From: Thuidium tamariscinum
Taxonomy: Eukaryota > Streptophyta > Bryopsida > Hypnales > Thuidiaceae
DNA: 64,000 bases
Direction: 5' to 3'
Assembly (NCBI GenBank): GCA_947034885.2
Contig: OX344749.2
Span: forward strand, 28,783,501 to 28,847,500
Shown: positions 23,841-36,600 of the stretch, in pieces
How the letters are laid out: each line of letters opens with the position of its first letter
How positions within the stretch are numbered: the stretch's first letter is position 1
Position numbers and translations under genes: made by a program
The notes under the pieces: generated by a model
The model's input: the letters and a program-made list of their open reading frames with translations, nothing else
What the model was told of the DNA's origin: nothing
The model's database searches: none

Positions 23841-25701
23841 TTATGTCCGTGACATTGCAATGGTAACAAAATATAAAAATACAAGGCAATAATTACTCCA
23901 CAGTTCCTCCATTAGTTGCAAAGATGCAACCAAAGATGCGTCATGTTGCAACGGTTGTTGTTCAATGTATTGACCCCTCAATTCTTTCATTCGACTAACC
24001 ATTTCTTCTAGGATTTCGATTGAAAACATAATTACATTTGCATGGCTAACTCCAAGAAGTAAGTCCCAAATTGCAGCAACTATCATACTAGTTACATTGG
24101 CATCCTCGTTCGCACACAACACTTCAATTATGTCCTATGACCGCCAATTTGGATGGGACTCTATTGAAAATGTGGAGACAATTTGTTGTAGGTTGTAGGC
24201 AAAAGTAGGTATTTACATAATGTAAGAAACTTCATTTTGTATCATGGCATCAATGATCCTTCAACTGTGATTGCAACAATGTTGCAAAATTCAGAATGCC
24301 TCGGCTTGTTCCCAATTATCTAAGTTAGCAGCTTCAATGGCACATTCATCAAAAATTGTCCAAAACTTGGCACACTCAATGTCTGCATTGTTCTTCAATA
24401 ATGCGTCTTCCGATAATGGAGTAGGGAGGCCAACTTGCACTTCAAGCGCACAGTGCGCAGCCACAACCTTTGACCATTTTGCATCCAATTCCTTCATCTC
24501 AAACATATTATTCTCAACACCATATGAGGAGTGGTACCTAGTTGAATGTTCACCTCAGTTGCATTCCAGTTGAATTTATTTGATTTTTCGGGAGATAATA
24601 CCTTTAGGCAATGGTTGATACCAGTACCTTTATGGTTTACCAATTGAAGAAGGGCGTCGACTAGTGGATAGTGTGCATATGGAGGTAGTTGGGAAATCCT
24701 GCATACAACAAAATTGGCATTAGGGTCCTTGAAATGGATGATTCTCACAAAGGTGTTTGATACAATTTAGTATAAGATGGAACTTCACATAAGATGGACA
24801 TTCAAACAATGGCACAAAATTTAAGAAGTAGATTTTAAGAAATTATCACCTGTAGCAACGTATAGAAGGAGATGGAATTGGCAACTTGGTCCATAAATGT
24901 GCTAGTATGAATTGTAGTACTAGAAATCAAGCTAATGGGGGGGGGCTTTCCATTCTGTTGAAGTCTAATTTCATGGGTGCACAATTTGTTTGAATCATAA
25001 ACATTGACATCTAAAGGAAGGTTGGATTTAGGTTGCCTTTAGACTCATCCTCACTAGCACTATGAGAAGCTAAAGAATCCCGATGTTGAACATGTTGTCC
25101 TAAGAGCATCCCATGCCTGCACGGCAAAGGGCTGAAATATATTAATGTGGCGTATTTGGTATCTGGAACTACCCATGCCAGACATGCCAAGCAGAAAAAT
25201 CAGCTAGTCAATACTTCAAAGTAAGAATGGCACTGAATTGTTGTGGGTCTTCCCTGTGACTCACTATACCTTGATTTGTTCAATTATGGCACTATCTCAA
25301 GGAATAATTAGCCATTTGGAGCTTTAAGGCCCAATACTTGGCCAGACTATTCCACCTGGCTTTATAAAAGTGGTCCTTTGGCCTGGGAGATGTGTTTAGT
25401 GGGTGAATTACCAATGTAAGCATGGGACTACTAAGATTTTGAAGGACCTTTAGTAGTCATCAACCCATGTCCAACCCCACTTGGCCCCCCTCCTTGAGGG
25501 TTTTGGCATGGGGATGCTCTAAGGCATTGGGTTCATTGAGGATGCGATTCTCAATATTGAGCCTTGTCAAATTTGTTGGCATGTTATAGGAGTTCATACG
25601 ATCATAATTCCTAAAAATACCTCTCGTTCGTCTTCTTGGAAGACATTGGAAGTCAAGGTCAGAGTCATCTGATGATGGATCTTCCCATTGTGTTGGTATG
25701 C
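23841..25701 (-). pseudogene. Unidentified multi-exon protein locus, interrupted
   Basis: I do not recognise the family. Several minus-strand blocks look like real exons by amino-acid composition and splice signals. One starts after an acceptor at 25,702 (GIPTQWEDPSSDDSDLDF) and runs to a donor near 24,850. A second holds ISQLPPYAHYPLVDALLQL (about 24,630-24,700). A third is 24291-24506 (ELDAKWSKVVAAHCALEVQ). A fourth is 23841-24122 (EILEEMVSRMKELRGQYIEQ). The first is acidic and serine-rich; the later ones look alpha-helical. A 416-bp MITE at 25104-25519 interrupts the first block, and a frame change follows near 25,035. It could be a decayed host gene or the accessory gene of a DNA transposon. 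No start codon was identified. Confidence 0.4.
25104..25519. mobile_element. PIF/Harbinger-type MITE
   Basis: This 416-bp element has ends GAGCATCCCATGCC and, inverted, GAGCATCCCCATGCC. It is flanked by TAA on both sides (25101-25103 and 25520-25522). The 3-bp TAA/TTA target and GAGCATC-type ends are typical of PIF/Harbinger. It lies inside an apparent exon of the unidentified minus-strand locus. Confidence 0.8.
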
Positions 25702-26611
25702 CTGTGGGAGGAAGATGCTATAGGGTGCTAACACGATTGTTAGCAAAGCCATATAAAGAGAAAAATGGATCTAGGCCCCCCCCCATTTTATTAATGCACT
25801 ACAAATATATTGTATATGTTGATATGTTGATATGTTGATATAAATATGTAGAGAGAGAGATTTATAGACATGACATACAAATACAAGATATGGATATTGG
25901 CACTTAGATACTTATATTACATATGAATATGATATGGATATAACAAATGGATATGACATAAATTACATCAATTGGTATCATATGTGTGTTCAAAATATAC
26001 AAATGGTTTAGTGGTAATGAGAAACAAATTAAAATCTCTTACTTTAATTTTTGGTTTGGAATATTGCAAAAAATAAATAAACATAAGTTTTTAATATTGA
26101 GAATTTTGGCTTTTGTACCCTTTTGAGTAACTATCCATTCAAAAAAGACACCTTCAATATCCAAAAAGTATGAAATGAATTGATTTAGATGACTTTTAAA
26201 GGAAAATTTATTTGAAAAGTATTTTAAGACGTCTTATCTTTTTAAATGAAATCCCATCTTTTAAATGGACTTCTTGTTAACCTCCTACTTTGTTAGTCAT
26301 ATGCAAAAGCCACAAGGAATTTTATGAAGTATGACTAAATTCTCATGTAAATGTGATGGCATGTTTCACACTATACTAAAAATTGTATTTAATATGAGCT
26401 ATAGTAACTATTAATTCAACGCTATAACTTTTGATAGTAGATGAATGTTTTTACTAAAAGCATAGATATCAGTACTATTCAAAAAAAATCTTTATAAAGA
26501 TAGTTCATGAAGAGTATGAATTTATAGCATTTTAATATCAACTAAATTTAGATGACACTAAATAATGAATGCAATCACTCATCCAAGTAAAGGGTGATTT
26601 GACAAGGGGAT
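25702..26611. other. Spacer with simple repeats
   Basis: A (TGTTGATA)n run lies near 25,815 and a C-run near 25,770. The rest is AT-rich with no gene recognised. Confidence 0.35.
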
Positions 26612-26615
26612 TTAA

Positions 26616-27626
26616 CCCCTAAAGGACCAAACTGCATTTTTTGGCAACATAGCAATTTTGGGCAATTCACTACAAATGGAGTTTTTTTTTCTTTGAAATT
26701 TTCACAAAACATGTGTCCAAGGAGTAGCTTTAAGGCTCAATAGTTTTCATAACTTTTGACTACATAGTGAAAAAGTTATTGTATGATATGTAGTTTTCTC
26801 TACTCGGCAGGCATCCCGGCAATAAGAAAAACTTCTTTAAAAATCACTTTTTTTGAATTTTCAAATTTCAAATTTGTTCTTTAGATTTTTATCTACTTAG
26901 AAAGCTTTGAATCATTCCATCTTGATTAATGAGATGAAAGAAGTTCCCCATTCCCCTTGGTAGACGCAGCTCCAGTGAATGGAGCGTAAGCATCTACCAA
27001 GGGGCCCATAAAAAATATAGGAGTTTTAGTTGGTGGGTAGTTTATGGGTACTTATGGAATCTCTACACTAAAATAAACTTTGAAGTCATTTATTTTACTC
27101 AATTTTTAATATTTTTGAATAAAAACAAAAACATTGGGTGTATATTGTTTATTACAACATTACAACCATTGGGATTGGCATTTTTCAATCCCATAAAAAA
27201 AGTAGTTAACAATTTAGTATTTTGGATCATTTTCTACTTCTTTTTACCTATTTATTTTTTCCTACATCTTGTACAATTTTAAATTATTTGAAAATTTTCA
27301 AGCATGTAGCCAACTTGAATTGAAATTGAATCCAAAGAGTTACAAACGTTTGGATATTTTTTCATATAAATGTGAGCTATTGAAGTGTAGCTACCCGGAT
27401 TTTTGCAAGGGCAAAAAATGGTTCTTTGAAAATTCAAACACTAATATCTTGCAATCTACATGTTGGAAATTTCTGAATTTTTTTTCACATCTTCTTGAAC
27501 TAGTGTAATACAAGATCCTATGGTTACAAATGTTCAACGTTGTTTTTTTTCTGAAATTTTGTACTTGCTTTAGAAATGGCCGTTTTCAATCATTTTGGTG
27601 AAAACATAGTCAAAAACCTTAAGGGG
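26616..27626. mobile_element. TTAA-flanked element, about 1 kb, apparently complete at both ends
   Basis: It starts CCCCTAAAGGACC and ends AACCTTAAGGGG, which are inverted relatives, with TTAA immediately outside each end (26612-26615 and 27627-27630). The family also has an inverted partial copy at 20790-21605 and a relic at 5540-6272. No transposase is present; the longest frame (79 aa, 27269-27508) matches nothing known. The TTAA target and CCCC start suggest a piggyBac-like non-autonomous element. Confidence 0.7.
26953..27004. repeat. 52-bp perfect-ended hairpin within the TTAA element
   Basis: Outer arms CCCCTTGGTAGA and TCTACCAAGGGG pair perfectly. An inner stem, GCTCCA with TGGAGC, closes a GTGAA-type loop. 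The hairpin is much richer in GC than the element around it, and the related copy at about 21.3 kb lacks it. Confidence 0.8.
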
Positions 27627-27630
27627 TTAA

Positions 27631-28558
27631 CATGATTTTTTTCATTAAAAATAAATTATTTTAGAAAAATCTATATGTTGTAGAATTTGTAAGTAGGAGA
27701 AAAGGTTAGAGGTTGAAAAAATTGTTTAAGAAATGAGTCATCCATCATATATCTTTGCAAAGATGAAAAAGTCAAAATGCATTTAGAAATTATCAAGGTT
27801 TTGAATTTGAAGAAGGTAGTTTAGAATTGAAAAGCTAACATCTTCTAATCATCTAAATATAATTTTTGAATGACTAATTATTGAATTATATTTCTACGAG
27901 TTTTTAAAGGAAGATGATTATACAATAGATTGTGTCAACTACAATATACAACCCAATTGTATGATAAAAGACTTCATTTTTTGAAGATAATGAAGAATTA
28001 TTTGTACTTGCTTGTCTCATTTTAATGTTTCAAATGATCATGATTGTGTAATAAAAATTAAAGGATGAAAAAAAACCCATCATCTTAAATTATGCAAAAG
28101 ATGTTTGATTCAATTGACAAAATACAACTTTTACATGAAATTCAAACCATCACGTTATAAAAGAATGATAAATATTTAAGATGATTTCTTTAGCTTTGAG
28201 TACAAAATAGAAATCAATTCAAAATATATGGATTAGGGATTCTTTTCCATTTTTAGCTTTCTATCTTTTTCATTATTATTATAAAATCATCCACTAAAGT
28301 AAAAGTTCTAGTTATAATTAGAAGTATTCTGAATATTTCTGAATATAAAGAATTCTTGGACTTTAAAGAGGGCAATAAGTAAACCGGTATTTCTTGGCCG
28401 TGTGAAAGCGTCGGCATCAAGTGAGCCCTCCCATTGAACCCTAAAACGGAGTACTTCATCCCCCAGGAGCCGCCTCTGCGGCAGTCCATTTTCTCTTCGT
28501 GTCCCCGAGCTTCTGAACTCCTTCGGCTTCCCCGCCTCCGTCTCCTATCTCGGTCGCC
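27631..28558. other. AT-rich spacer, then promoter of the eEF1B gene
   Basis: 27,631 to about 28,370 is AT-rich with no gene. From about 28,380 the composition shifts to GC-rich and pyrimidine-rich, as expected of a promoter and 5' UTR upstream of the ATG at 28559. Confidence 0.4.
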
Positions 28559-30220
28559 ATGGGTGTCTCATTTGAGAATTTGTCCACGCCCGCTGGCTTG
28601 AAGAAGCTCGACCAGCACCTTGCTTCTCGCAGCTACATCTCAGGGTAAGCGCCACGGATCCGCTTCTTTTTGTTACATCCTTCCGTCCAGTTCCAGTGCC
28701 AGTGCCAGTTTTTAGGGTTACTGATGTATCAGGGTTTGTGTTCAGGTACCAGGCTTCCAGGGATGACCTTGCTGTGTTCGTCGCTTTGGAGAGCGTGCCT
28801 GCGGAGTACGTGAACGCTGCGAGGTGGTTCAAGCATATCTCAGCTTTGGCTGGACCACAGTACGCTTCTCAACAGCCTTTGCTACTTTCGTGTTTCTTTG
28901 AGTGTTTTGTATATAGAGGGGTAATTCTATTGCTTTGTGATAGTTTTAATTCGTATGTTTGTGTGTGGAGGAATTCGTTCTAGAGTTTTCTTTGAATATT
29001 GGAAGTTTATTATCGAGAGGCTAATTTTAGATTCTTTTCATTTCTTAGGTTCGCTGCACCGGGAGTTGGAGTGCAGATCGAGAGTGGTGCTGCCCCTGCG
29101 GCGGCCCCCAAGTCGGTGGAGGCGGTTGAGGAGCTCTCTCCGCCTGCTGCGGATGCTGTATGTCTTCCGGAATCCTGGATTCGTGGCTATGATAATTGAT
29201 TCGCTGTTGCTCTTTGTGATTCGCGGTATGGAACTGAGTATTCTGATTTCGTGTCAATCAGTGTTGGCAGCTGGTTAGTACTAACTTGTGTATTCTGTAT
29301 TGCTTCTGGCAGGATGAGGACGATGACGATCTTGACCTTTTCGGTGACGAAACTGAAGAGGACAAGGCCGCCGCAGAGAAGCGTGAGGCCGAGAAGAAGA
29401 AATCCACCAAGCCTAAAGTTGGTAAGTGATTTCATTTGCTGCTTGATTGTTATTGGTTTGTGCGCTTCATGCTGAGTCGTTTTTCCTTTCGAGGAATAGA
29501 ACTTCCGACAGATGCTAATTGCTGGGAACTGTATTGAATAGTCGGAAAGTCATCCATCGTTTTGGACGTCAAGCCTTGGGATGATGAGACCGACATGGTG
29601 AAATTGGAGCAAGTCGTTCGCGCTGTTGAGATGGAGGGTCTACACTGGGGAGCTTGTAAGCTTTTACAATCTATGTTTTCCACTTTCCTTGTTGGTGGTC
29701 CACAGTAGAGGTTATTCGAGTGTCTGAGATAAAGAATTACTGTTATTAACTTATATGTTTGATATTGGTTACAGCCAAACTGGTGACGGTTGTTGCCGGT
29801 ATCAAGAAGCTGTCGATCATGCTGACCATCGTGGACGACTTGGTCAGTATCGACAACCTGATTGAGGACCACTTGACTTCAGAGCCCAATGACGAGTATA
29901 TTCAGAGTTGCGATATTGTTGCGTTCAACAAGATCTGTAAGTACCATATCAGTTAATGTCTGGGGAGCTGTTTTGAGTAAAATCTAGACTAGATTTTAAT
30001 CTGCAATCGTCAGGGGTTTGCCGTTGGGGGGTAGGGCAAACTCATAACGGAACCCATGATCACTCGAAGTTTTCACGCAACCTGCAGTCTCTGATTTAAG
30101 GATATTTTGTGGAATGCCTTGGGATCTTCAGTTTGATCATTTTTTTCTTTCAGAATTAGGTCAATTAACCTGGGATATTATGCTTCATACTCTGATATGT
30201 TTTTTTGTAATTTTGCAGAG
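28559..30220 (+). CDS. EF1B: Elongation factor 1B, nucleotide-exchange subunit (beta/delta)
   Basis: Exchanges GDP for GTP on eEF1A during cytosolic translation elongation. Seven exons: 28559-28644, 28746-28859, 29049-29157, 29313-29421, 29542-29655, 29775-29936, 30219-30220. The sum is 696 nt (231 aa), the normal plant length. The N-terminal GST-C-like helical domain begins [21 protein letters not shown] central acidic stretch ([13 protein letters not shown]) starts near residue 104, followed by a lysine-rich linker. The catalytic C-terminal domain begins [17 protein letters not shown] and carries GLHWGASKLVTV and [14 protein letters not shown]. The protein ends in the canonical VAFNKI. The stop codon is split: T is the last base of exon 6 and AG the first two of exon 7. 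Without that splice the frame would add six residues. Confidence 0.95.
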
Positions 30221-31314
30221 ACGAGTTCTATCAATGCTGCGATTTTCGATTCGTATCTATGATTTTAGAATGAGCTTCCATCTTGAAACGAAGTCTACTA
30301 TCTAAGCCCTGTCCGCTTCGTCTTTTTGGGTGACATTTTTGAAGCTTCGTTACGTAAAGCACTGTTCATTTTATGTTTCGACTTCAATTGTCCTTGGCTG
30401 CGAGAGCTGGTATTATCTGTGTTCAACCTTGTACTGGTTCTTCGAAGAGTGTCGAATTTTGACTTCAGTATGATCGCTCTTCTGAGTTCTAATAATCTGT
30501 TGGTTCTCGTGATAATGTACCGTGTTGGTTCAAGTAGCTCATGTATCCGATGAGGTCCATTTCAAATTTGCAGACTGGAGCGTTCTCACAGAATGGTCGG
30601 TCGTGACTGTTCCTCTACCTTATCTAGAGCCTAAAAATTGAAATCGTTATGATCTCAATGGACTTTACAACTGTACCTCAAATGCTTCCCGCAGTCAATT
30701 CCAAGGCAGACTGCTTTGTCAGTATCATGTTTCGAAGCTTCAACCTCAATAGTATGCGCTCAGGGAGCTAAGACTGACAAGTTCAGACCTAATTTTGTTG
30801 ACATAGAATTTGATTAGTAACCTTTCTCAGTGAAGTATTGCACACATGAAATATTATACAGTAAGCTTAGCAAGCTTGTCTTCACTTATCTTATATTCTT
30901 GCTACGCACATTTTCAAATTAGAATTAAATTCTCCAATTTGTACCCATTCTAATCCAACATATACTCATGTTGATATCAGTTTGACTTACAAATTCTCAC
31001 TCAATTTGCACAAATCATAACATTCAGACCCACATATTTCAATGCCCATATGATATAAAATATTTCTTTTTTAAGATACGGAATTGGTGAATAAGTCACC
31101 TTCATACATTTTATTAGAATTTTTACAAATCTAATGCATGACTAAATTGATTTCATCATTTTATCTATTCCAATTTGTAATCCCGACTCTCTTCCTAACT
31201 TTTCATAACAGCACACACTCCAACTAGGAAATTATCACACTGATCTCCCATTCGGCACATGGACATGCAAATTTTACATCATCTTTAGACACTGCTTCCT
31301 CATTCACTCGAATT
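30221..31314. other. 3' UTR of eEF1B and spacer
   Basis: Exon 7 continues as 3' UTR, probably to about 30,600. The rest is AT-rich and shows no gene. Confidence 0.4.
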
Positions 31315-31885
31315 ACAGTGGAAACACCCAAAACCGTCCAAATAAGAAATTCAGCATGGTTGGAGGCATCTTTTTCTAAAACTGATATTTTTTCTAGTAT
31401 TAGTGAGAGAAAAGAATGAATATTCAAAAAAAAAATTAAATTTTTTGGAATCACTATGTAATTTCTACAAATTTTCAAAGAGTTGGCTCCCTAGATCACT
31501 GAAACCGTCCTATAGGTGTACCCTAAACTGATCCCTGCTGAAATTAGTTGTCAGTGAATGAAAATTATACATGTGTCTTACAATTGTGTCAGCAAATTAG
31601 AGTTAAACATTTGTGAGACACTTTAAGCTAGGCCGTAGGAAACACATTAAAAATTTACATGCTTTATGCTTGATAGTAAAAAGCTAAATCCTGTCTCAAT
31701 ATATTCAGTACACTTAACAGTCATTTGTGCTAACAAAAAGTTGCAGTAAAGGGGTTTGGATTGAATAGAAAAGATAAATGCGTTAAACATTTGTCAGACA
31801 CTTTAATGAACACTTGTGGACAGATTTAGTGACACTCTAGGGACCAGGAATAGGTACAGGGACAGAAATGTGTGTTTTTCCCTTA
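31315..31885. mobile_element. MITE family A, copy 3, with an internal insertion
   Basis: It starts ACAGTGGAAACACCCAAAAC and ends TGTGTTTTTCCCTTA, closely like copy 1 at 9811-10199. It is longer because of an extra 155-bp segment (31627-31781), flanked by a 25-bp direct repeat that begins GTTAAACATTTGTGAGACAC (31602-31626 and 31782-31806). No target duplication is visible at the outer ends. Confidence 0.75.
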
Positions 31886-33642
31886 GCCTTACACACTCCG
31901 AAGCACCCCACTAGGACATTTGGTCCACTCCAAACAAACTGACATACTTTACTCCATATTTGACACAAATTTTCAACTAGTAAACACTCACAATTACAAA
32001 GAAACAAAACTTACATGGCTAGTTAGGACTTGTATTGGCATACTCTTGACAGTGGTTAAAACAAAATGACTTAGAAATCAAACTAGTAGGAGACTAGGAA
32101 GATGACAGCTACCAACCATCACCAATTGACTCAACTAAATTCACTTACAAATCCTCAATTGACATGAGTTGGAATTCCAACTTGGACACTTATCACTCAT
32201 CTATTTACTACTTGCTATAGCTACCAACTAGGAACACTTGTCCTGCCCAGAAAGGACATTTAGTTAACTTTGACAAAATCACTACCAACTTGGACTAACC
32301 CATATACAAATACAAACGCACAAATTCTTACAACTAGAACACAATAAAAACAAAAGAACATAGCTTGCCTATCTAGGACACGCACTGCTTTCTCTGCCAA
32401 GGTTGCTACTATGTAAGTGGGGAGCAACGAGCGTTGGGTGTTGAGCATTTAGCATTGAAATTTTATTTTAAAATTGTGAAAATTTTCTAAGTTTTCACCA
32501 TAATATGCCTATGTCAATGGTTTCGAAGAAAAATATATAGCTATAGAAGTGTCTAATGAGAACAAATGAAGATGAATGGTTGGGGGATTGTCTTTTAGAA
32601 CAAATGAAGATGAATGAGGATGGATGGAAATGAATGAAGAATTGAAGATGAATGGAGATGAATGGGGATGAATGGAGATGGATGAATTTTTTGGATGAAA
32701 TATATGTATTGTTCATCGCATTGAATGAAAAAAGGTTTGGAAGATTGAAAGATGAGATTAAAAAAATATCTCTTTAGGCTCAAGGATAATTATAAAGTAT
32801 TAAAGGTCCAAAGTTTTAGGTGACTTTTTGAAAACTAGAGACCTATGTTTTACGTAGTGTTATAATACCATTTCAATGAAGGTACCATTTCTAATCAAAA
32901 TTTATAATTCCTTTTAAGCATTATAATTGAGATTCATCAAATTTATTTCTATATTAACTCCAAGATTTATCATATTATATAATACTAACATTTTTTTACT
33001 AGTAATTTTATTTTAAATAGAACCATATTCTTAAAAAAGTGAAATGTTGCTAATTACAAGAAATAGATTTTATCTACAAATATTCCTAAAAATTGACATG
33101 TAAAATGAAGAAGTCTTTTAAAATGGGGGATTGTCTTTTAGAATAAATATGACCTTTATTACTACACTTAGGATCACAAGAATGAAAAATAATTCAAGAA
33201 TATGATAAGGTACAAAAATGTAGTGGCCCTTTTAGTCTCACTACATGATATTAGGAAACCAAGTAACAACATTAGTATTTAAAACAAGATCAATTTGATC
33301 CAATACCACATATGGAAGAAGAATGATGAATGTCTTTACTACTATCACTGCATATAGGTCTTAGTGTCTCAACCTCAACTTGAAGGGCTAAAAACTTTTT
33401 AAAAACAACATTGTATGAATGATGTTTGGCAATATGAATGGGTGATGGAGTCTACTATAACTATCGCTAGAGTCTTGATGTAACATGGCAAACTCTTGGC
33501 ATTAGTAGAAGGTGAGAGTTCAAGATGCTAAAGAAGATTGCTTCTACAAAATGCGAGGAAAAAACAATTAGAAGGTTCAAGATAATTTTGAGATATCAAA
33601 CAATAAAAGAAAATGAAGACATGCATGAAAACAACAACCAAT
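31886..33642. other. Spacer with a GATGAATGG minisatellite
   Basis: No gene recognised. 32,575-32,690 is a simple purine-rich array of GATGAATGGA-like units. The segment at about 32,050-32,110 shares an ATGACTT(A/G)G(A/G)AATCAAACTA-type block with about 49,910, so both belong to an unidentified interspersed repeat. Confidence 0.4.
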
Positions 33643-36600
33643 TTACTTACAACATTGTCTCTTTGGAGGCCTTGCAAAGGGCTTCACAATGTCTTCATCA
33701 TCAGAATCATCCACCACTAAGCATAGAGGGTGTTTGACTTGATTATTGGCAATGAAAGTAGGAGGAATGTTCAAAGATTGAAGGAGAGCTTTATAAATCT
33801 CAGTATTGCTCTCCAAGGCCACCAAATGAAGTTCAATGTTGTGGCATGCTTGAATAGAGGTCCTTGTTCATTCAATAGAATGTCATTAGTTATAATTTGT
33901 AACAAATATGTGACACTCAATTTAAAAAGAAGATGGTTTAGAAAATGATAGCTAATAGAACATACCTATAGATGCGTAACAATCTAGCACCACATTGCCA
34001 GGTTTTGAAAATGCCTCAATTAATAGCTGCACAAATAAAGGATCCTTCTCACAAGCACCTCTCCACAGAACTGTATCATTTATAAGTTGAGTTTGTGAAG
34101 AGGTGAAGTTGTGGAGAAGGTCAATTTCTTCAAAGTTTATGCCTACATTGCTAAGTTATTGGTTCACATAGATAGAGAACTTAGACACCACCGATGATTC
34201 CTCCCATTTGCTTCATATAAAAAGAAAGATTTGAAAGAGCTGTGTCTGCTAAGGATAAACAAGTTTCTCAATTAATATTTGACGAATACAATGTTGCAAG
34301 AAGTAGGTTCAAACATTTAAAAATAAACATTAGAGTAAGTTCAATGGAACTTAACTTATCCAATGTTTGGATTTTTTTCTAACTAGAAAGCTTCAGCTTG
34401 TTCACGCTCATTCATGAATCAAGTAGACAAAAACCACATACATCAGCATACTCAAGTATAAATCCCTTTACCTTACCATTCTTTAGATAGAATAACAAAA
34501 CTACTCCATTATCATGAATGTGCTTTGAAGCAAGTTCAAAGATGGGTTCAATAACCTCTTCTTCATTAAAAATGTTCCATACAAGAATATAGGATGGTGA
34601 AACTAAGATGTTGGGGACCAATAATCCATCTAGGATATCTGCAACAATCAAGTCAAAGTATAGAGCACGCTTCTCATTGCCTTCAAGAATTTGCACCCAC
34701 TCCCTCCTAACCTTAATATAAAAAATATACAATTTTAGTTGTATGAATGAATTGCAATGTCATCTTTATAATGTGTAAAAGAAGAGGAAAGAATTAGAAT
34801 AAGACTAGGGAGCATGGCTCTTATTTTTTTGGCAAAATCAAGCATTTCATTCCATGATGGTGTATTGTCCCTTATCTTCTCCTTGATACTGAGCATTGTA
34901 GATTTGTAGAAATCGATGATGGTAGAATTAGAGATTGAGGCTCAATTCCATGTTTATCAGATTGAATTTTTGATCTGGCAACGTACTTAGATGAAGCAAA
35001 GACGTTTGTTGTAATAGACATAAGAGTTAGAGGGCAATAAAAATGAATTGTGTCAATTACATCAATAGTACTACAAGGCACAAGAGGAAGAGGTGCAACA
35101 ATAGATGCACGCATAGATGAAGAGGGGGTGTCATTGTTGGTGGTATTGTCACTCTTTGTCTTCTTTGTAATCTTCCTCTTTCTTGGCTTGTACCCTTTCT
35201 TTATTAGTACAACTTCCTCATGTTTGTCTTCTTCATCTAGAGACTTTTGTTGTGTGATTGATTTGGGATGGTCTTTGATAGATTTTTTTTTAGTCCCTCA
35301 AGAATAGGGGCAAAAGTTCTTAGACACTCTGAATACTAAGAATAAGCTTGAAGTTCTTGGATAGAAATCCCTTGCTGTTGAATCAAAGTCAACATACAAC
35401 CCTTCAAAGATGTATTAAGTCATCTTCTAAAAAGCTCGGGCATAGATCTCTTTTAAATCCCACCTTTTTTGAACCAACTCTTATTTGAAATATCTAAATT
35501 CATAGAATAAATGAAATTATTGCAATGATGAAGATGCAAATGTCATTATTTCAAAGATTTGTAAAGTAAGTAAGCAACTCAAATTTATGCAAATGAATAA
35601 AATTGAAGTAAAAGGTGTACCTATAGTCTTATATAGAAGCCTCTTTGTTGCTACATCTGAATCATCTTGCTCTTTGAAAGGAGTAGACCTTGAATATGAA
35701 GAATCCTTATTGAAGAGCCACCAAAAAGCATGACCCCGTAATACAATACGCCATGTCTCCACGTAATCTTCAATTGTATCTAACTCACCATGAGCACTTT
35801 ATTGAACCACAATGTTTTCAAATTTGATGATGCTTATGAATTCTTCTTTAACTGCTCTTCCAACTGTAAAGAACTCCAACAAAGTAAATATAACATTGTT
35901 TAAGGAAAGCATATGATGGTACAACAATAAGATAAGAATGAAAATATTCATAAACTTATAAAAAAAAGTATTGATTATATAGATGAAAGAAAAGGTTCAT
36001 TATATACCTTAGCCTAAAAAACAACTTCAAAGAGTTAAGTTTCTAAAGTTAATGTATTGAAACTAAGAGCAGAAAATTTGAAGCCTTCCCTAGAAGTCTC
36101 ACTGGAGTTCCACAAATGAAGCCAACAAACCTTGTAGTGTGGTTGAACTACACATGTAGATATCCCTTGAAGTTTTTCCAGTGACATTTCCGGCTTTTCG
36201 TTGGCGTTGTAATGCAAATAGATATGAAATTTCAAAGAACAAAACCATAGTAAGAACCAACACCAAAAGTAATCATGCAATTCATTCATTTGCATGCAAT
36301 TAAAATTATATACAAGTTCTTCTAAAAACCCAACACCATTTTTGGGATTTGTAATAGTTGATTACTTATCAAATTTTGTTCGAAATCCTTTGATAGCTAT
36401 AGTAGCGGCTAGGGTCATGGCATCATGTACTCCTATTAGAGTTCGATCTTTGGGCTTGGTATTCTCATAGTACGTTCCTAGTCTTTGTACTATTGCATCT
36501 AAAACAAGGATCAAAACAAGGTAATAAGAGCCAATTTTGACACACTTATAGGTCCTTTTGGAGGTCCTTTTTGAAATTTTCAAAGAATGTTTTATTCAAA

